NCBI GenBank assembly: GCA_017416765.1
Contig: JAFQBE010000027.1
Coordinates: 1-49,681 of the forward strand
DNA from: Clostridia bacterium
GTDB taxonomy: Bacteria; Bacillota; Clostridia; Oscillospirales; Acutalibacteraceae
DNA: 49,681 nt
Direction: 5' to 3'
Shown: positions 24,214 to 33,909 of the stretch, piece by piece
How positions within the stretch are numbered: position 1 is the first letter of the stretch
Layout of the letters: each line of letters opens with the position of its first letter
Position numbers and translations under genes: made by a program
Notes under the pieces: model-generated
Seen by the model: the letters and a program-made list of their open reading frames with translations, nothing else
What the model was told of the DNA's origin: nothing
Database searches by the model: none

Positions 24214-24627
24214 TTATTCTGTTTTACCGAGATAGTAAACAGGCTGACCTGATGACAAATCTATGTTTGTGAAGTCCTGATATGTACCATCTTCAAAAAC
24301 AAGCCTTAAATCGTAAACATTGTTTTCGCCTGCGTTATAGCTGAGTTCAACAGCCATATCTGCGTGCAGATAATCCTGTGAAAGCACATTGTCAGACCAT
24401 TCTGATGTGCCGCTTTTGCGGGCAAGAAGTGAAACCGCATCCTTACCGCTTACATTGGCAACGGTTGCCTTAGCCTTGACGATTTCTATATCTTCGCCAT
24501 CTTCCAGACCGAGTGTACTGCTTTCATCATCGGAATCAACTGCGGGTTGGTTGTTGTCACCGCATGCCGCAAAAGAGAAGATGCATACAATGGCAAGCAT
24601 GAGTGCCAGAATTTTTTTGATTTTCAT
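24214..24627 (-). CDS. Small lipoprotein of unknown function
   Basis: The 137-residue protein has a lipoprotein signal peptide: MKIKKILALM, hydrophobic core, lipobox SFAAC with the lipidated Cys at about 22. An acidic Ser/Asp/Glu linker follows, then a beta-rich domain of about 90 residues with two similar halves (VSLLARKSGTSEWSDNVL and YDLRLVFEDGTYQDFTN). AGGAGG precedes the ATG. It starts 14 bases after deoD and is probably co-transcribed with deoC-deoD, but nothing in it points to nucleoside binding. Confidence 0.8.
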   Translation of the reverse strand: MKIKKILALMLAIVCIFSFAACGDNNQPAVDSDDESSTLGLEDGEDIEIVKAKATVANVSGKDAVSLLARKSGTSEWSDNVLSQDYLHADMAVELSYNAGENNVYDLRLVFEDGTYQDFTNIDLSSGQPVYYLGKTE

Positions 24628-24641
24628 TTTTATTCCTCCTG

Positions 24642-25379
24642 TTATACTGAAATTGCCGTTTCAAGGGCAAGCTTCATCATATCTGTAAATGAGTTCTGCC
24701 GTTCTTCGGCGGTGGTTTTTTCGCCCGTTATAAGGTGGTCGGAAACAGTAAATATACCAAGCGCATTTTTGCCTGCGCGTGCTGCATTCATATAAAGTGC
24801 CGCACTTTCCATTTCAACGGCAAGAACACCCATTTTAGCCCACAGCGGTGTTGTGCGTAAGGCTATGGGTAAATCGGCATCATCGCCGTAGAAAACATCG
24901 GTTGAAAGAACATTGCCGACCTTGAAATTAAGCTGCATTTCCTTAGCCTTGTTTACACAGGGTTCAAGCAGGCTGTAGCTTGCAATCGGTGCAAAATCGC
25001 CCGGCAGATTAAACTGCTTTGCAAAGCTTGAATCGGTGCATGCACCCATGCCTATAACAACATCGCGAACCTTTACATTATCGCACATACCGCCTGCAGT
25101 ACCGACGCGGATAATATTTTCAACCCCGAAAAAGTTAAAAAGCTCATACGAGTAAATTCCGATAGAAGGCATACCCATACCGCTGCCCATAACAGAAACC
25201 GGAACGCCCTTATATTCACCTGTAAACCCAAGCATATTGCGTACTGAATTGACCTGCTTTATATTTTCAAGATAGGTTTCAGCAATGTACTTTGCACGCA
25301 AGGGGTCACCCGGCATAAGCACAGTTTTTGCAAAATCGGCAGGTACAGCATTTATATGCGGTGTCGGACAGTTTGCCAT
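24642..25379 (-). CDS. deoD: Purine-nucleoside phosphorylase DeoD
   Basis: The hexameric DeoD type is recognised by HINAVPADFAKTVLMPGDPLRAKYIA, with the phosphate-binding GDPLRA, then RVGTAGGM, the base and ribose contact AVEMESAALY, and the catalytic Asp in FTVSDHL. It cleaves purine (deoxy)nucleosides with phosphate to free base and (deoxy)ribose-1-phosphate. The start at 25379 has GGGGGAT about 8 bases upstream, within the end of deoC; the deoC stop and this ATG are one base apart, so translation is coupled. Length 245 residues, normal for DeoD (about 235). Confidence 0.95.
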   Translation of the reverse strand: MANCPTPHINAVPADFAKTVLMPGDPLRAKYIAETYLENIKQVNSVRNMLGFTGEYKGVPVSVMGSGMGMPSIGIYSYELFNFFGVENIIRVGTAGGMCDNVKVRDVVIGMGACTDSSFAKQFNLPGDFAPIASYSLLEPCVNKAKEMQLNFKVGNVLSTDVFYGDDADLPIALRTTPLWAKMGVLAVEMESAALYMNAARAGKNALGIFTVSDHLITGEKTTAEERQNSFTDMMKLALETAISV

Positions 25380-25380
25380 A

Positions 25381-26049
25381 TCAGTATCCCCCTTCAAATT
25401 TTCCTTCTTTAACTATTTTAACAATAGCGCTTGTACCAAGACGGTCAGCACCTAATTTTATAAAATCTTCTGCATCGGCAAGTGAGCGTATGCCGCCCGC
25501 AGCCTTTATTTTTTTACCGTTCGATACATTAGCAGCAAAAAGTGCAATATCCTCTTTTGTAGCACCACCTGTTGAAAAGCCCGTTGAGGTTTTGATAAAA
25601 TCGGCTTCCGATTCGCTGACAATACGGCACATGGCAACCTTTTCTTCATCGGTAAGCAGGCAGGTTTCAATAATAACCTTGAGCGTTCTTCCTGCACAGG
25701 CAACCTTTATTGCATTAATTTCATCAAGTATTTCTTCGTATCTTTTCTCTTTAAGCCAACCGACATTTATTACCATATCAATTTCATCAGCACCGTTTTT
25801 AACAGCATCTGCCGTTTCAAAAACCTTTGCAGCCGTTGTGCTGTAGCCCAAAGGGAAACCGATTACGGTACATATTTTTACTCTGCCTGCGGCATATTCA
25901 CTTGCCTGTTTTACAAAACCTGCAGGTATGCATACGCTTGCAGTTGAGTAAATTATACCGTCATCAATAATCTGCTTTATCTGCTCCCAGGTCGAATCCT
26001 GCTTTAAAAGAGTATGGTCAACCTTTGAAAGTATATCCTTTATTTCCAA
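25381..26049 (-). CDS. deoC: Deoxyribose-phosphate aldolase
   Basis: DeoC cleaves 2-deoxyribose-5-phosphate to glyceraldehyde-3-phosphate and acetaldehyde. The 222-residue protein has VDHTLLK at the N-terminus, the Schiff-base Lys in [10 protein letters not shown], and the second active-site Lys in KIKAAGGI. It precedes deoD, giving a short nucleoside salvage pathway in one operon; a mutase linking deoxyribose-1-phosphate to 5-phosphate is not in the window. Translation starts at a TTG (26049) with AAGGCGG 8 bases upstream. Confidence 0.95.
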   Translation of the reverse strand: MEIKDILSKVDHTLLKQDSTWEQIKQIIDDGIIYSTASVCIPAGFVKQASEYAAGRVKICTVIGFPLGYSTTAAKVFETADAVKNGADEIDMVINVGWLKEKRYEEILDEINAIKVACAGRTLKVIIETCLLTDEEKVAMCRIVSESEADFIKTSTGFSTGGATKEDIALFAANVSNGKKIKAAGGIRSLADAEDFIKLGADRLGTSAIVKIVKEGKFEGGY

Positions 26050-26117
26050 AAACGAAACCGCCTTTCAACTGATATATTATTATATTACCATTATATACGG
26101 TAAAAATCAATAAAATT

Positions 26118-26148
26118 AACTGCAAATGCCGCTGTGACATTTGCAGTT
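26118..26148 (-). terminator. Terminator of the XRE-lipase gene
   Basis: AACTGCAAATG and CATTTGCAGTT form an 11-bp stem with a 9-base loop just after the stop at 26155; on the minus strand AATTTTATT follows. The plus-strand side is also followed by TTTTTT. Confidence 0.75.
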
Positions 26149-26154
26149 AGTTTT

Positions 26155-27774
26155 TTACGGTCTTTCTACCGAATCAACCAGTTTTATTAAATTGATGTAA
26201 AAATCGTGTGTCATCTGTTTGTTACCGTTCATGCCGATTACCGTGCCGTGGTCGCCTGTAAGGGTAGGCATAACATACCACTGACCGCGCTGGATTTCTT
26301 CACCACTTACATATTCGTGCGGTGTTTCATCGCTCGGGCAACGCGCGGAAACAACATTTACAAGCCCGTCATTCGGCAGCCAGCTTTCATCAATTTTAAC
26401 TGTTGCGCTGTCGCTTGTATCAGTGTAGCTGCCTATAAGCGTTGCAAGCGGCATTAATACGGGCATTGTTGCAAGTATGGGCACTTGATTGTGTGTAAGG
26501 GCTGATTTCTGTGTTGTGCTGTAGGCATAGGATATGTAACAGACCTCGTCAACCGTTTTAATTTTTTCATTGAGCTTTAAAGCACCGTCAGGCGATAAAT
26601 CGTAAAATGCATTATCCGTACCGCTGCTGAATTCGTGGTTGAGCAAATCAAGTGTGTTATTCTGACCTGAGGCTATGCCGAAATGGTCAAGCTGAAAATC
26701 AATCAGCCCACCCTGAATTGCATCGGTAACACCGCCCGCAATTTTAAGCACACCAAGCGCAGTCTGAACAAGGTTACCGTGGTCTACAACATAATAAAGC
26801 GTTGACCCGTTGTGCGGTGAACAGAGCGTAACCACGCTGTTTATATATTCGCCTTTGCCACCTGTAAAAAGCTCTGATACATCGTCGGGTGAAGCCTTGA
26901 CTTCCTCCTTGGCACCGTATTCCATAAGGCTTGCAAGCAGACGGATTGTATTGCCGCCAAAGGAATGACCGACAAGATTTATTTTGCGAAGCTGACCACC
27001 TTCGGTCTCGCTGCCCCAGCCTTCGACAATAGCTTTAGTATAGGTTCTGCCGAAGCGATCATGACCGTGCGCTTTGCTGTGCGCCGCACCGTAATCAACA
27101 GTAGTGCCGTTAAGCTGTGCGTAAAGTTCACACGCTCTGTCCCATGCGCTTGAAAACGGACCTACATTTGCTTCTGCTACCTCATAATCAAGCGACCTGA
27201 GATAAGCAGAAAGGCTGCCCGTAAAAGAACCCCAATAGGGTGAAATATCGTTTATGCCGGCGCCTTCACCCCAGCCGCCCATACCGTGTACAAGTACATA
27301 AGTATAGCCCACTGGGTCTTCCGTAAGCATAGCCCACAGCTTTTTGTAACCACCCAAGGGGATGGGAAGAATCGCTCCGAATACAAGAACAATTGCAAGT
27401 ATTGCGGCTATGGCTTTAAAATAAGCAGGCTTTTCGGTTTTTTCGTCTTGAGCCTTTTGAGGTTGCTCGATGTTTTCGGTTTCTTCTTCGGTTATATTGT
27501 TTTCTTGTGATTGTGCCGTTTCATCGCCTATAATTATTTCTTCTATTTCACTTTCTGTTTTTGCATCAGCTTCAACAGTTCTTCCCGTAAGCAGATAATC
27601 CGTACTCACTCCGAAAAGCTCGCACATTGCGACTGCCTTGTCAATATCGGGCATTACATTGCCGCTTTCCCACTTGGAAACCGACTGTCGGGAAACGCCT
27701 AACTTTTCCGCAAGCTCCTCCTGCGACATACCGCTTGCTTTGCGAAGTTCAAATATTCTTTCACCAATGTTCAT
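26155..27774 (-). CDS. XRE DNA-binding domain / membrane helix / family I.5-type lipase fusion
   Basis: The 539-residue protein joins three parts. Residues 3-61 are an XRE (HTH_3) domain with SQEELAEKLGVSRQSVSKWESG. After an acidic Gln/Glu linker (68-115), a single membrane helix spans 118-140. Residues 155-535 are a lipase domain close to the thermoalkaliphilic Geobacillus-type family I.5: oxyanion LVHGMGGWG, nucleophile Ser271 in GHSFGG, Asp469 in LPNDG, His509 in GDHG. The zinc site of that family is also complete: Asp212 (SAWDRA), His232 and His238 (AAHSKAHGH), Asp363 (QLDHFG). The predicted topology is cytoplasmic DNA-binding and extracellular lipase. I chose the ATG at 27774, 6 bases after GGGGTG. 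Known family members are secreted enzymes; here the signal peptide is replaced by the HTH and helix. Confidence 0.93.
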   Translation of the reverse strand: MNIGERIFELRKASGMSQEELAEKLGVSRQSVSKWESGNVMPDIDKAVAMCELFGVSTDYLLTGRTVEADAKTESEIEEIIIGDETAQSQENNITEEETENIEQPQKAQDEKTEKPAYFKAIAAILAIVLVFGAILPIPLGGYKKLWAMLTEDPVGYTYVLVHGMGGWGEGAGINDISPYWGSFTGSLSAYLRSLDYEVAEANVGPFSSAWDRACELYAQLNGTTVDYGAAHSKAHGHDRFGRTYTKAIVEGWGSETEGGQLRKINLVGHSFGGNTIRLLASLMEYGAKEEVKASPDDVSELFTGGKGEYINSVVTLCSPHNGSTLYYVVDHGNLVQTALGVLKIAGGVTDAIQGGLIDFQLDHFGIASGQNNTLDLLNHEFSSGTDNAFYDLSPDGALKLNEKIKTVDEVCYISYAYSTTQKSALTHNQVPILATMPVLMPLATLIGSYTDTSDSATVKIDESWLPNDGLVNVVSARCPSDETPHEYVSGEEIQRGQWYVMPTLTGDHGTVIGMNGNKQMTHDFYINLIKLVDSVERP

Positions 27775-27899
27775 AAGAACACCCCGTTCAAAGTTTTCTG
27801 TTACCATTTTACAACAGGCTTAATAAAAAGTCCAGCAAGTCGGGTTGGAATTTTAATAAAAAGCAAAAAACAAGGGTGTAAACCTGAGTTTACATATAA

Positions 27900-27933
27900 A
27901 AAAGCCTTGAAACAGCGCGGTTTCAAGGCTTTT
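27900..27933 (-). terminator. Terminator of the guaB-vanY-DUF2238 unit
   Basis: AAAAGCCTTGAAAC and GTTTCAAGGCTTTT form a 14-bp stem with a 6-base loop, with TTTTTTAT following on the minus strand. Confidence 0.9.
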
Positions 27934-27937
27934 AAGT

Positions 27938-28579
27938 TTATTTGATTTGTTGTTTACGCTTCTTTGCGTCGGCAAAGGCAAAGCAGAACATACCCGTAAG
28001 TGCGCCACCTGCACCGAGAATAAAATCCCACATTGTGTCGATAAGACCGCTGTTGTCAAACGGACTTGACACCTGAAGGTTGAAGCCGTAAATCTTGTCC
28101 ATGGTGAATTCATAGAATTCCCAACCGACAAGTATTGCCACAGCCATTGCAAAGCCCGCCATTGCGGCAATTGAAGGAGCAAGAGGAATTTTCTTTTTTT
28201 CCTGCATGATTATGAGTAATCTTGCACTCCAACCGGAAGCAATAAAGCCCGCAAAAAAGTGGGTAACAATATCGGAATAGGAAAAATCTGTGCGGTTGTT
28301 AAGCGTTGAACCGATACATACACCAAGAGTTATAAACAAAGTCAGGTGAGTCTGAAACTGCCAGGGCAGCTGCGTAATGAAGGATTTACCGCCGAGAAGC
28401 TGAAACAAATCCCACAGGTGCGTAAAGGCTATTGCAAACAGACCCTGTAAGAATTCAGATGTATATCCTCTGAATAAACCATTGATACCCCAGATAAGCA
28501 AAGCCGCTCTGCACACCCACCACAAAACTATTGTTTTTGTGGGCATTGGTGTAATGGGGTTGAGTGTTTTTTTCTTCAT
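27938..28579 (-). CDS. DUF2238-like integral membrane protein
   Basis: The 213-residue protein has about six hydrophobic segments. The C-terminal half carries the pattern of DUF2238/YjdF-like membrane proteins: an intramembrane VGWEFYEFTMDKIYG, then DTMWDFILGAGGALTG. No function is established for the family. Its ATG at 28579 follows AAAGGA by 10 bases; an in-frame TTG one codon earlier is less likely. It starts 34 bases after vanY and is probably the last gene of the guaB unit. Confidence 0.75.
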   Translation of the reverse strand: MKKKTLNPITPMPTKTIVLWWVCRAALLIWGINGLFRGYTSEFLQGLFAIAFTHLWDLFQLLGGKSFITQLPWQFQTHLTLFITLGVCIGSTLNNRTDFSYSDIVTHFFAGFIASGWSARLLIIMQEKKKIPLAPSIAAMAGFAMAVAILVGWEFYEFTMDKIYGFNLQVSSPFDNSGLIDTMWDFILGAGGALTGMFCFAFADAKKRKQQIK

Positions 28580-28613
28580 CAAATAAAATTCCTTTTATAT
28601 CGGAAAAACAAAA

Positions 28614-29486
28614 TTATGCCATTCCGAGATATTCTTCAAGCGTAACACCCTGAGCCACAATTTCCTTTGCGGCATCAACACCAACATAGCGCCAGTGCCA
28701 CGGCTCATAGGTTACCTTTGTTATATCCTGCGTTTCTTTTTCGTAGCGGAGAATGAAGCCGTAATCTGCGGCATTTTCGCTCAGCCACTTAAAAGCATCG
28801 GTATTGGCAAATGTTTCGGTAAGGGAAGTATTTCCGTCCGTGCCGAAATCCATTGCAAGACCCGCGTTATGCTCACTTGTACCGGGCATGAGGATAATTT
28901 TGGAAGCAAGCTGAGTTGCCTGCGCCTTTGAATAACCGAGAGTTTCGTAATAATCAATCTTACGCTCAAAGTTGCCCTTCTGACGCTCAACCGTTCTGTA
29001 ACCGGAAATAGGAATAAGGCTGATACCGTCTGCCTTTGCCGCGGCAACCATATCGTTATAATGCGGCACTACACGGTAATCCATAGTCTGGCTGCTGCCG
29101 GAAACTTCGGCAGTTTTTACGGTAAAACCGTCAGGCAGAATGTATGCCTGATTGACAAGCAGAAGATTCCACTTTTCACTGTCTACTACTGCGACAGAAG
29201 GATTAAAGCCGGCATATGCGTATTCGTAATTATTTCCCATAGTTACAGGCTGTGCGGTTGTCTGTGCAACCGTCGTCTGAGCTGTTGTATTTTCAGCCGT
29301 TGTTTCTTCGGCGGTAGATGATTCTGCCGTTGAGTTTTCTGCCGCCGTTGAAGTTTCGGGCTGTTGTGTTGTGGTTTCGGTTTCTTCGGGCTGCTTTTCA
29401 TCCATACCAACGGTAACATAACCTATGCTGAGTATGGCAATAAAAATACAAAGCCCTAAAAGAAGTATAAGGCGTATTTTATTCAT
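28614..29486 (-). CDS. D-alanyl-D-alanine carboxypeptidase, VanY type (M15B)
   Basis: This membrane-anchored zinc peptidase trims the terminal D-Ala from peptidoglycan stem peptides. An N-terminal helix (about residues 6-25) is followed by a Thr/Glu/Ser linker of about 50 residues rich in TTAEN- and TTAQT-like units. The catalytic domain carries the M15B motifs: SGYRTVERQ, the zinc ligands His and Asp in GTSEHNAGLAMDFG, and the catalytic Glu/His in YEPWHWRYVG. All are intact. No vanHAX genes are present, so this is a housekeeping-type enzyme rather than a resistance cluster. GAAGGGCGG precedes the ATG, 25 bases after guaB. Confidence 0.92.
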   Translation of the reverse strand: MNKIRLILLLGLCIFIAILSIGYVTVGMDEKQPEETETTTQQPETSTAAENSTAESSTAEETTAENTTAQTTVAQTTAQPVTMGNNYEYAYAGFNPSVAVVDSEKWNLLLVNQAYILPDGFTVKTAEVSGSSQTMDYRVVPHYNDMVAAAKADGISLIPISGYRTVERQKGNFERKIDYYETLGYSKAQATQLASKIILMPGTSEHNAGLAMDFGTDGNTSLTETFANTDAFKWLSENAADYGFILRYEKETQDITKVTYEPWHWRYVGVDAAKEIVAQGVTLEEYLGMA

Positions 29487-29511
29487 GATATATCCGCCCT
29501 TCGTTTTTTAT

Positions 29512-31051
<1,540 letters not shown>

Positions 31052-31114
31052 TATAAAAATATAACAATTACATTAAAAAATTATTGCACAAATGCACACA
31101 AGATTTGTATAAAA

Positions 31115-31705
31115 TCAATAGTAACGGTGCAAAGCAACAACCTTGCCGAGAACTGCAACTTCTTCTACTATAATGGGCTCATATGCATCGTTCTCGGGCT
31201 GAAGGCGGAAATGACCCGCCTCTTTATAAAAAGTTTTAACAGTTGCCTCATCGTCAACAAGTGCAACAATAATTTCGCCGTTGCGCGCAACAGGTGTACG
31301 CTCAACAACCACGATATCGCCATCATGTATACCGGCATTGAGCATACTTTCGCCCCTGACACGAAGGGCAAACAGCGATTTATCCCCCGCGCAGTAGCCC
31401 GCATAGGGAAGATAACCTTCAATTTGCTCAACGGCAAGTATGGGCGCACCGGCTGTAACCGTACCTAAAATGGGCACCTGCTTAATGTTTGCCGCTTCGG
31501 TCTGACCGACAATGCGGATTGAACGCTTGAGCAGCGGGTCACGCGAAATAAAACCCTCGTTTTCAAGCGCATCAAGACATGCCTGAACAGAGGATGTGGA
31601 CTTCAAGCCAACATACGCACCGATTTCGCGCACGCTGGGGGGGACACCGTCCTGCAACCGCTCAAGCAAAAATTCATATATTTTTCTTTGAGTTTCGTTT
31701 AACAT
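31115..31705 (-). CDS. lexA: LexA repressor (SOS regulator)
   Basis: LexA represses DNA-damage genes until RecA filaments trigger its self-cleavage. The 196-residue protein has the N-terminal winged HTH (VPPSVREIGAYVGLKSTSSVQ), the Ala85-Gly86 cleavage site in GTVTAGAP, nucleophile Ser120 in RGESM and general-base Lys157 in ATVKTFY. AAGGAG precedes the ATG. Two LexA-box-like palindromes lie in its promoter, suggesting autoregulation. Confidence 0.95.
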   Translation of the reverse strand: MLNETQRKIYEFLLERLQDGVPPSVREIGAYVGLKSTSSVQACLDALENEGFISRDPLLKRSIRIVGQTEAANIKQVPILGTVTAGAPILAVEQIEGYLPYAGYCAGDKSLFALRVRGESMLNAGIHDGDIVVVERTPVARNGEIIVALVDDEATVKTFYKEAGHFRLQPENDAYEPIIVEEVAVLGKVVALHRYY

Positions 31706-31734
31706 AAACTAACGCTCCTTAAAAAAACTCGAAC

Positions 31735-31748
31735 AGTACATATGTTCT
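31735..31748. promoter_or_regulatory. LexA box-like palindrome 1
   Basis: AGTACATATGTTCT differs by one position from a perfect palindrome of the Gram-positive SOS box (CGAACATATGTTYG type). It lies just downstream of the predicted lexA transcription start. Confidence 0.55.
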
Positions 31749-31757
31749 GTCAAACAG

Positions 31758-31797
31758 ATTATAACACATTAATTTCAAAAAAGCAAACATTTGTTTG
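31758..31797 (-). promoter_or_regulatory. lexA promoter with LexA box-like palindrome 2
   Basis: TTGCTT (31786-31781), 17-base spacer, TATAAT (31763-31758) on the minus strand. The perfect palindrome CAAACATTTGTTTG (31784-31797) overlaps the -35 element, where LexA binding would block polymerase. Confidence 0.5.
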
Positions 31798-31934
31798 TAT
31801 TTTTTGAAAAAATTTTTAAAAACAATTTGAAAAGGTGTAATTTGCCTATACCAAGCTGGAAAGGCAGTTGTTAACACTTTATTAATATTCTGTTCAAGAA
31901 CTATTAATTCAGTTACCAAATACGGCTGATATTA

Positions 31935-32044
31935 TAAAAATGCACTTGAGATAAGCGAAGCCGCATCGCTCATCTCGTTCAAAGTGCTTTTTACCCCCTC
32001 AAATTTGTGAAAAGAGCGTTTGATGTTATATCAGGCGCTCTTTT
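31935..32044 (+). ncRNA. Two-hairpin segment, candidate small RNA
   Basis: The stretch 31806-32103 has no plausible gene. It holds two strong hairpins. The first pairs GCACTT with AAAGTGC and GAGAT-AGCGA with TCGCT-ATCTC (about 31943-31988), followed by TTTTTA. The second pairs AAAAGAGCGTTTGAT (32010-32024) with ATCAGGCGCTCTTTT (32030-32044), 15 pairs with G-U pairs, followed by a T-rich stretch. As no gene on the plus strand needs a terminator here, a small RNA ending at one of them is possible. The promoter is not clear. Confidence 0.35.
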
Positions 32045-32103
32045 CATTTTATTTCCGTATAATTTTTCTTCCGCCTGTCAAAAATAACAGCGGAGGGATA
32101 AAA

Positions 32104-32799
32104 ATGGACTACGAATTTAAAAAAACAAGTAAAACTTCTTTAGGCAAGCTTGGACTTTACACGCTGCTTTTGCTTGGTATTACAGCAATCGGCATAGGCT
32201 CATACGCTGCAATGAAAAGTGAAAGCCCCGCGCCGCAGCTGCCCACCGAAATTGACTGGGATAACCAGGGCGGTACTGTCGGCGCGGAAAAAATTGAAAC
32301 AAAAATTACCGTTATGCCTACAGAAAATGTGACTGAATCAGAGCCTATAGCTGAAACAACGCAAGCCACGGACAATCTGCCGTATACGGGCAGCTTTACT
32401 CTGCCGCTCGGCACAGAAATACTGAAAGATTATTCAGACGGCGAAATGGTAAGCTCCAAAACAATGGGCGACTGGCGCATACACAACGGCATTGATTTTA
32501 CAGGCAAAGACGGCAGCGAAATATTTGCAATTCAGCACGGTACAGTAACCGATGTTTATGAAGATGAAATGTGGGGCACAGTTATTGTAATTGACCACGG
32601 CAATGATATTGTCGCAAAATATTGCGGAATGAAAAAAGACAGCACCGTACAAAAAGGCGATGCTGTCAGCAAAGGTCAGACCGTGGGTAAGCTCGGCACA
32701 ATTCCCATTGAGCAGGCGGACGGAGCACACCTGCACCTTGAAATTACCGTAAACGGCAAAAATGTTGACCCGCTTGCGGCAATGAACAGAGCCGATTAA
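32104..32799 (+). CDS. spoIIQ: M23 family peptidase, SpoIIQ-like
   Basis: The 231-residue protein has a basic cytoplasmic N-terminus, one membrane helix (about residues 18-38), a linker, and a C-terminal LytM/M23 domain. The zinc-binding His and Asp are in HNGIDF and the second pair in HLHLEI, so the metal site is intact. In Clostridia SpoIIQ keeps this site, whereas in B. subtilis it is degenerate. SpoIIQ in the forespore membrane binds SpoIIIAH of the mother cell to hold the two together during engulfment. The location beside spoIIAA-spoIIAB-sigF supports the assignment, but a generic M23 protein is possible. GGAGGG precedes the ATG at 32104. It converges on sigF. Confidence 0.7.
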   Translation: MDYEFKKTSKTSLGKLGLYTLLLLGITAIGIGSYAAMKSESPAPQLPTEIDWDNQGGTVGAEKIETKITVMPTENVTESEPIAETTQATDNLPYTGSFTLPLGTEILKDYSDGEMVSSKTMGDWRIHNGIDFTGKDGSEIFAIQHGTVTDVYEDEMWGTVIVIDHGNDIVAKYCGMKKDSTVQKGDAVSKGQTVGKLGTIPIEQADGAHLHLEITVNGKNVDPLAAMNRAD

Positions 32800-32810
32800 G
32801 TTGAATTTTA

Positions 32811-33479
32811 TTAAATCAGGTTCCGTCGCAGCTCTGTCAGAATTATCTTTTCCCTGCGTGAAACCTGAACCTGTGACATTCCGAGTTCATCGGCAGTTTT
32901 GCTCTGGGTAAGCCCCTTAAAATAGCGCAGTTCTATAAGCCTTCTGTCGCGTTCGGGCAAGGCAAGCATAACCTGATGCAAGGCTATTTTATCGGCTATT
33001 TCATTATCCTGCGAATCTATGGGAATATCAAACTGTGAGGACTTACTGCCCTCCTCCTGTGCGGTAAGTGACAGGGCAGGCATGGCGGCATTGAGTATAT
33101 GCGCCGTTTCCTGCACATCGGTTCCCAATGCTTTTGCAAGCTCCTGCAAGGTGGGTTCGCGGTCGTAAAGCCTTGCCAACCTTTCACGCTCTGCTATTGC
33201 GGAGCGTGATTTTTCTTTTAACATACGGCTTACCTTTACCGTGCCGCCATCCCTGAAAATGCGTCGGATTTCGCCGAGAATAACAGGCACTGCATAGGTT
33301 GAAAAAGCAAAGCCGCGGCTTGAATCATATCCGTCAGCCGCCTTTACAAGTCCGACACAGCCCGCCTGAAAAAGGTCATCATATTCCACACCCTTTCCTT
33401 TGAATCTGCCTGCACACGAGTGAACCAAACCCATATTTTCCGTTATAAGCTTTTCGCGCTCGTCGGCTTTAACCGGCAA
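32811..33479 (-). CDS. sigF: RNA polymerase sigma-F factor
   Basis: Sigma-F directs the first forespore-specific transcription. The 222-residue protein has region 2 (ENMGLVHSCAGRFKGKGVEYDDLFQAGCVGLVKAADGYDSSRGFAFSTYA in order), region 3 (VSRMLKEK, EREPTLQELAKALG-like) and region 4 (LPERDRRLIELRYFKGLTQSKTADELGMSQVQVSRRE). Translation starts at a TTG (33479) with AAGGGG 7 bases upstream, inside spoIIAB. The gene overlaps spoIIAB by 11 bases, which fits the known co-translation of the three spoIIA genes. It is also called spoIIAC. Confidence 0.95.
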   Translation of the reverse strand: MPVKADEREKLITENMGLVHSCAGRFKGKGVEYDDLFQAGCVGLVKAADGYDSSRGFAFSTYAVPVILGEIRRIFRDGGTVKVSRMLKEKSRSAIAERERLARLYDREPTLQELAKALGTDVQETAHILNAAMPALSLTAQEEGSKSSQFDIPIDSQDNEIADKIALHQVMLALPERDRRLIELRYFKGLTQSKTADELGMSQVQVSRREKIILTELRRNLI

Positions 33480-33909
33480 GGTCTTTCCCCTTTATGTATT
33501 TATCGAGCGTTACCGAAGTACCCTTTCCTACAGCGGAACGCACAGAAATTTTATCGCAAAAGCTTTCCATAACCGCAAAGCCAAGCCCTGCTCTTTCACC
33601 GCCAAGGCTTGAATAAAGCGGCTCCATAGCCCTTTTCACATCTGCAATACCGCAGCCCTTATCGCGTATTTTTATACGCACAAGACCGCCCGCATATATC
33701 CACGCAGATATGTAAATATTGCCTACCCCGTCAGGATAAGCATGAACAATACAGTTTGTAACAGCTTCGCTGACCGCTGTTTTTATATCGCAGAGCTCTT
33801 CCACCGTCGGGTCAAGCTGTGCGGCAAAGCCCGAAGCTACAAGCCGTGCAAAGCCTTCGTTTGCAGAGCGGCTGTCCATAGTCATTGAAAATTTATTAAG
33901 TGCTGTCAT
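33469..33909 (-). CDS. spoIIAB: Anti-sigma-F factor SpoIIAB
   Basis: SpoIIAB is a GHKL-fold kinase that holds sigma-F inactive and phosphorylates SpoIIAA. The 146 residues contain the N box (VSEAVTNCIVHAYPD), the G1 box (IRDKGCGIADV), and the G2 box (GLGFAVMESF), all needed for ATP binding. It overlaps spoIIAA by 4 bases (ATGA) and sigF by 11 bases. Confidence 0.95.
   Translation of the reverse strand: MTALNKFSMTMDSRSANEGFARLVASGFAAQLDPTVEELCDIKTAVSEAVTNCIVHAYPDGVGNIYISAWIYAGGLVRIKIRDKGCGIADVKRAMEPLYSSLGGERAGLGFAVMESFCDKISVRSAVGKGTSVTLDKYIKGKDLAG

Noticed and set aside
28614-29486. Vancomycin-resistance cluster because of the VanY-type peptidase
   Set aside because: No vanH, vanA/B-type ligase, vanX or VanRS genes are present; the gene follows guaB in a housekeeping unit.
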